Assembly (NCBI RefSeq): GCF_006717075.1
Contig: NZ_VFQC01000001.1
Span: forward strand, 124,001 to 188,000
Length of the DNA: 64,000 nt
Source: Haloactinospora alba
GTDB lineage: Bacteria > Actinomycetota > Actinomycetes > Streptosporangiales > Streptosporangiaceae
Direction: 5' to 3'
The translations under genes and the position numbers were made by a program. Shown in pieces: positions 59,966 to 64,000 of this stretch (within the stretch, counting starts at the first letter, position 1; each line of letters starts with the position of its first letter). The notes below the pieces were generated by a model that made no database searches, was not told where the DNA came from, and worked only from the letters and a program-made list of their open reading frames with translations.

Positions 59966-62638
59966 TCAGACGACGGCGCCGTCGCTCTGCTCCCTGGCGG
60001 TGCGCAGCTCCTTGCGCTGCTTGGTCTTCTTCTCCCGGACCTCGTGCGGCGGCGGGGTCGTGTCCCACCGCTGCAGCCAGATCGCCAGCGGCGAGGCCAC
60101 GAACAGTGTGGAGAACACACCCGACACCAGGCCCACGAGCATCGCGATGGAGAAGTCCGTCAGGGACGCTCCACCGAAGATCGCGAGCGTGCCCAGGATG
60201 AACAACCCGCCGATGGTGGTGTTGACCGTCCGCGGCAGGGTGTGCAGCAACGCCGTGTTGGTGATCCGGGAGAACGTCGAGCGGGAGTCGTTGGCCCACT
60301 CGTCGCGCACCCGGTCGAACGTCACCACGGAGTCGTTCACCGAGAAACCGATGACGCTGAGGATCGCCGCGAGGAACACCCCGTCGATCGACTTGCCCAG
60401 CCAGCAGAACAACCCGATCACGACGGTGATGTCGAAGGCCAGCGCCAGCATCGTGGACAGGCCGAACGACCACCGGAACCGCCACGCCAGGTACACCATC
60501 TGCAGGGCGAGCGCGGCCCCCAGCGCGATGAGCGCCTTGTTCCGCAGCTCGTTGCCCATGCTCGGGCCGATCTTCTCGTCACTGAGCCGGTCGACCCCCC
60601 CGGCGCTGTCGCTCAGGGAGTTCTCGATCGTCTCGGCTTCCCCGTCGGATATGGGACCGGTGCGCACCGAGATGTCGCCGTCGCCCGACTTCTGCACCAC
60701 GGCGTTCGGGAACCCGGCGTCGGTGATCTCCTGGCGGGCGTCCTCGACGCTGACGGTCTGCTCGGTGGTGAAGTCCATGACGCGGCCGCCGGTGAACTCC
60801 ACACCGAAGTTGGGTGTGCGGATCAGCACGCCCAGCACCGCGACGACGGCCACCGCGCCGGCGATCCCCAGCCAGAGTCCGCTGCGTTTCATCAGGTTGG
60901 GGTTGCGCTCGGTCAGCCAGGAGCGGACCTTGCTGATCTTGGAGATCCCGGAGAGGCGCGGGTGGTCGCGTACCACCTTGCGGCGCACCGCCCATTCCAC
61001 GAGCACCCGCGCGATGACGAGCGCCGAGATCATCGACACGATCGTGCCCAGCCCCAGCGTCACGCCGAAGCCCTGCACGGTCCCGGAGGCGAAGAAGAAC
61101 AGCAGCGCGGCCGCGATCAGCGTGGTGATGTTGGTGTCGATGACCGCGCTCCACGCCTTCTGCGTCCCCGACAGGAACGCCTTCTGCAGGTTGGGCGGGA
61201 TCGCCCGGCGCCGGCGCCGGGAGGACAGCGCCCCCTCCGCCTGTTCGGAGTCCTGCTCGGATCCTTCGGCCATGCCGGCCGACTTGTTCGCGGCGTAGGT
61301 CTTCTCCTGGCGCTGGTGCTCCTCCCGCGCTCGTTCGAATATGAGCACGTTCGCGTCGATCGCCATGCCGATCGCCAGGACGAAACCGGCCAGCCCGGGC
61401 AGGGTGAGGGTGGCGTTCAACGCGACCAGCGCCGCGTAGGCGATCAGGGTGTAGCACGCCAGCGCGGCCGAGGCGAGGAAGCCCACCAGGCGGTAGGCGA
61501 CGCAGATGTAGGCCGCGGTGAGCAGCAGACCGATCCCACCGGCGATGAAGCTCGCCTTGATCGCCTCTGCGCCCAGGGTGGGTCCGACCGTCTGCCGTTG
61601 CACCTCGCTGACCGGCAGCGGGAGCGAACCGCCCTCGATGAGCACGGCGAGGTCGTTGGCGCTCTCCTGGTCGAACTGGGAGCTCGTGATCGTGGTCTGT
61701 CCGCCGGACATGCCGGCGTCGCAGGCCACGTCCTGGTTCACCTCCGGGGCGGAGATGATCTCGTCGTCCAGCACGATGGCGACCCGCCGTTTGGGGTCGC
61801 CCGCCGGGTTACAGGCGGCCTTGCCGGTGAGGTCCTTCCACTGGCCCCGGCCCTTGCCCTCGAAGTCGACGTTGACCTGCCACTGGGTCTGGGTCTGCTG
61901 GTCGAGGACGGCGTCGGCGCTGTTGACCTTGTTGCCCTTGATCGCCGTCTTACCGAGCTGGAGCACCTCCCCCTGGTCGTCGGGGAGCTCCTTGACCACG
62001 TTGTCCGGGTTCTCGGCGGGCTGCGCACCGCCCTGGCCGCCACCCTGCTGTTGCTGGAGCATGTCCTGCAGTTCCTCCTGGGACATGTCCGAGGGGTCCT
62101 GGCCGCCCCCGCCGCCGGAGCCGTCGCCTCCGCCGTCGCCGCCGGAGCCGTCGCTGCCGCCACCGGAGCCGTCCGTGGGGGCGTTGGCGTTGTCCGGCGG
62201 GTTCGCCGAGTCACCGCCGGGAGCTCCGCCGCCGGGTGCCCCGCCGCCGGGTGCTCCGCCGAGGCCGGGCATTCCGCCCGAGCCGCCCTGTTGGCCCTTC
62301 GAGCCGAGCACGGGGTGGAAGGACAGTTGGGCGGTCTGCCCGAGGATCTCGGCCGCCTCGGTCGGGTCCTGCACACCCGGCAGCTCGACGATGATCCGGT
62401 CGCTTCCCGACCGCGACATGGTGGCCTTACTGACCCCGATGTCGTCGATGCGCTGGCGCAGTACCTCGATGACCTGGTCGGTGTTCTCGGCGTTGGCCTC
62501 GGTTCCGTCCTCGGCGTCCTGGGTCTCCAGGATGATCTGTGTGCCGCCGCTGAGGTCGAGCCCCAGCTTCGGCGGGATGAACCACGCGGCGCCGAAGGCG
62601 GCGACCACGATGATGAGGGAGACGATGCCGCGCAGCAT
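59966..62638 (-). CDS. secDF: Fused protein-export subunit SecDF
   Basis: An 890-residue fusion of SecD and SecF, using ATG 62638 after GGGAGGCGGGA; a TTG at 62668 is possible. The SecD half begins MLRGIVSLIIVVAAFGAAWF and has GLDLSGGTQIILE, the P1 domain, and LGAEAIKASFIAGGIGLLLT. The SecF half has GVEFTGGRVMDF and VVIGLFCWLGKSIDGVFLAA, then VNDSVVTFDRVRDEW. P1 contains a disordered Gly/Pro/Asp insert of about 95 residues (repeated APGGG and SGGG units). SecDF uses the proton gradient to pull preproteins out. Separate secD and secF genes are more usual in actinobacteria. Confidence 0.93.
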   Translation of the reverse strand: MLRGIVSLIIVVAAFGAAWFIPPKLGLDLSGGTQIILETQDAEDGTEANAENTDQVIEVLRQRIDDIGVSKATMSRSGSDRIIVELPGVQDPTEAAEILGQTAQLSFHPVLGSKGQQGGSGGMPGLGGAPGGGAPGGGAPGGDSANPPDNANAPTDGSGGGSDGSGGDGGGDGSGGGGGQDPSDMSQEELQDMLQQQQGGGQGGAQPAENPDNVVKELPDDQGEVLQLGKTAIKGNKVNSADAVLDQQTQTQWQVNVDFEGKGRGQWKDLTGKAACNPAGDPKRRVAIVLDDEIISAPEVNQDVACDAGMSGGQTTITSSQFDQESANDLAVLIEGGSLPLPVSEVQRQTVGPTLGAEAIKASFIAGGIGLLLTAAYICVAYRLVGFLASAALACYTLIAYAALVALNATLTLPGLAGFVLAIGMAIDANVLIFERAREEHQRQEKTYAANKSAGMAEGSEQDSEQAEGALSSRRRRRAIPPNLQKAFLSGTQKAWSAVIDTNITTLIAAALLFFFASGTVQGFGVTLGLGTIVSMISALVIARVLVEWAVRRKVVRDHPRLSGISKISKVRSWLTERNPNLMKRSGLWLGIAGAVAVVAVLGVLIRTPNFGVEFTGGRVMDFTTEQTVSVEDARQEITDAGFPNAVVQKSGDGDISVRTGPISDGEAETIENSLSDSAGGVDRLSDEKIGPSMGNELRNKALIALGAALALQMVYLAWRFRWSFGLSTMLALAFDITVVIGLFCWLGKSIDGVFLAAILSVIGFSVNDSVVTFDRVRDEWANDSRSTFSRITNTALLHTLPRTVNTTIGGLFILGTLAIFGGASLTDFSIAMLVGLVSGVFSTLFVASPLAIWLQRWDTTPPPHEVREKKTKQRKELRTAREQSDGAVV

Positions 62639-62733
62639 GCGCGTCCCGCCTCCCGCCTGACTGGACAATGGAAACTACCTCTCACGTCGCCGTGGATACT
62701 TGGGGGTCTCTCCGCGGAAGTCGGAGAACAGGG

Positions 62734-63180
62734 TCACACGCGCACGGTGGGAGGCGGGTCCCGGCCAAGCGGCAGACCGGGCGCCACGGGCGTCGGCGAA
62801 GCGCCGGCGGCCTGTGGAAGCGGGACACGTACCCACGGGCCCGCGCGGTGGGGAAGAAGCCCGTGCGCGGGCGCGTAGCCCTCGGGAAGGTCCCGCGCTG
62901 CGGGACGCTGGTCCCCGCCACCGGGCGGTACCGCCGCGGTAGCGGTCCCCGGGTCGTGACGTGTGTAGGCGACGGGCGGCGGCAGCGGGGCCGCCGCAGC
63001 GACCGTACGGTCCGGCCGGTGGTGCGCGTCCGACTGCGCGCCGGGAGGGTGCGGTACCGGCGCCCCGGCCAGTACGGCGGCTGCGGCCAGCAGCAGGACC
63101 AACGCGCGGGAGGCCGTGGCGGTCGCCTTCGTGCGCTGGCCGTTCACCACAGCCCCGGAGCGGTAACGCCGCGGAGCCAT
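62734..63180 (-). CDS. Putative secreted Pro-rich protein
   Basis: A 148-residue protein starting [16 protein letters not shown] hydrophobic stretch ([18 protein letters not shown]) about residues 27-44 fits a signal peptide. The rest is Pro-, Ala- and His-rich without motifs. It precedes secDF by 95 nt on the same strand. Codon composition is compatible with coding, but the ribosome binding site is weak (AGTAGG), so it may be spurious. Confidence 0.4.
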   Translation of the reverse strand: MAPRRYRSGAVVNGQRTKATATASRALVLLLAAAAVLAGAPVPHPPGAQSDAHHRPDRTVAAAAPLPPPVAYTRHDPGTATAAVPPGGGDQRPAARDLPEGYAPAHGLLPHRAGPWVRVPLPQAAGASPTPVAPGLPLGRDPPPTVRV

Positions 63181-63325
63181 CGTCAACCTACTACGACTGG
63201 GAAGTTCAGGGGATCACACTACCGAGCCCCGCGCGCCCTGTCGTCCCGGACCGGTACCTCCACCGCTCCACCGGAACGACGGAAACGGTGTGCCCGCGTC
63301 CGGAATCGCGACTAGGCTTGTGGCC

Positions 63326-64000
63326 ATGTCGTCGAAACGCCACATTCTGACCGGGGTGGCCTGGCCCTACGCCAACGGGCCCCGCCACATTGGGCACGTG
63401 TCCGGGTTCGGGGTTCCCTCCGACGTCTTCGCCCGCTTCCAGCGAATGTCGGGCCACCACGTGCTGATGGTCAGCGGCACCGACGAGCACGGCACCCCCG
63501 TGCTGGTGCGTGCGGAGCAGGAGGGGATCACCGCGCGGGAGCTGGCCGACCGCTACAACCGGGTCATCGCCGAGGACCTGGTGTCGCTCGGGCTGTCCTA
63601 CGACCTGTTCACCCGTACCACCACCGCCAACCACTACCGCGTGGTGCAGGAACTGTTCACCGGCCTGTACGACAACGGGTACATCTTCGCGCGCACCACC
63701 AAGGGCGCCGTGTCCCCGTCCACCGGGCGCACCCTGCCGGACCGTTACATCGAGGGGGAGTGCCCGATCTGCGGTGCCGCGGGCGCCCGCGGGGACCAGT
63801 GCGACAACTGCGGGAACCAGCTCGACCCCGTGGACCTGATCGACCCCCACTCCAAGGTCAACGGCGAGAAACCGGAGTTCATCGACACCGAGCACTTCAT
63901 GCTGGACCTCCCGGCGTTCGCCGAGGTCCTGGGGAAGTACCTGAGGTCCAAGAACGGACAGTGGCGGCCCAACGTCCTCAAGTTCTCCCTGAACCTGCTC
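63326..64000 (+). CDS. metG: Methionyl-tRNA synthetase, 5' part
   Basis: The first 225 codons of MetG, running off the window. [18 protein letters not shown] is the class I start, PRHIGHVSG contains HIGH at residues 21-24, and [10 protein letters not shown] follows. A zinc knuckle of the two-pair type is visible (C146-C149 in CPICGAAG and C159-C162 in CDNCGNQ). The enzyme charges tRNA-Met. The close order with rsmI and pmt matches mycobacterial synteny. Confidence 0.95.
   Translation, partial: MSSKRHILTGVAWPYANGPRHIGHVSGFGVPSDVFARFQRMSGHHVLMVSGTDEHGTPVLVRAEQEGITARELADRYNRVIAEDLVSLGLSYDLFTRTTTANHYRVVQELFTGLYDNGYIFARTTKGAVSPSTGRTLPDRYIEGECPICGAAGARGDQCDNCGNQLDPVDLIDPHSKVNGEKPEFIDTEHFMLDLPAFAEVLGKYLRSKNGQWRPNVLKFSLNLL

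Overview
The window is high-GC actinobacterial DNA. SD-led GTG and TTG starts, an RsbW-type kinase / XRE-TPR regulator pair, a DUF2637 transfer protein, a calerythrin-like EF-hand protein and a mycobacterial-like pmt/rsmI/metG order suggest a filamentous actinomycete, probably near Nocardiopsaceae (inference). Bases 1 to about 29,550 are an accessory region that ends at a tRNA-Arg gene. The rest is mostly conserved chromosome carrying a compact biosynthetic cluster.

Accessory half. (1) 1-6,772, minus strand: a secreted RHS/YD-repeat protein followed by four displaced, partly broken RHS C-terminal tips, with small genes between them that look like cognate immunity proteins. All the tips are short, hydrophobic and Gly/Ala-rich, and four of the five are framed by a first and a last cysteine. 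A 26-bp perfect palindrome lies just upstream of the RHS gene. (2) 7,530-10,255: an IS5-family element beside a beheaded tyrosine integrase, then a DUF2637 transfer-type membrane protein, probably the remains of an integrative element. (3) 10,346-20,960: a complete type I-B (Cst-type) CRISPR-Cas locus, cas6-cas8-cas7-[cas5-cas3]-cas4-cas1-cas2, flanked by two arrays (13 and 19 repeats) whose near-identical leaders both face the cas operon. Cas5 and Cas3 are one polypeptide. (4) 20,957-29,542: an ATPase gene broken by one base, two aminoglycoside-phosphotransferase-like genes plus a decayed third, a methyltransferase, a small P-loop kinase, an RsbW-like ATPase facing an XRE-TPR regulator, and an FxLD-type methyltransferase whose last codons run into the tRNA-Arg gene.

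Core half. (5) 29,873-38,679: a cell-wall M15 peptidase, SAF and FmdB proteins, 5-FTHF cyclo-ligase, galU, glp/moeA, moaC, mogA, a GNAT acetyltransferase, glpR/sepX and tRNA-Ala. (6) 38,829-53,079, all minus strand: an S9 peptidase, then a hybrid cluster transcribed as methyltransferase, imine-reductase-like oxidoreductase, A-PCP NRPS, KS-AT-KR-ACP PKS module, type II thioesterase, methyltransferase and terpene synthase. Four of its genes overlap by 4 nt, so they are probably translationally coupled. An EF-hand protein lies upstream. (7) 54,071-64,000: a small secreted peptide, a membrane protein, tatB, a bacterial voltage-gated cation channel with an acidic filter, a cold-shock protein, the protein O-mannosyltransferase pmt, rsmI, a fused secDF, a Pro-rich secreted protein and the 5' part of metG.

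A repeated motif that starts at a TAG stop codon and continues as GGTCCTGTTCGGCGGACGC, or close to it, marks the 3' ends of at least five genes or gene remnants in the core half. It shares its first 12 bases with the CTAG-flanked end of the IS element. It may be a mobile-element-derived terminator family.
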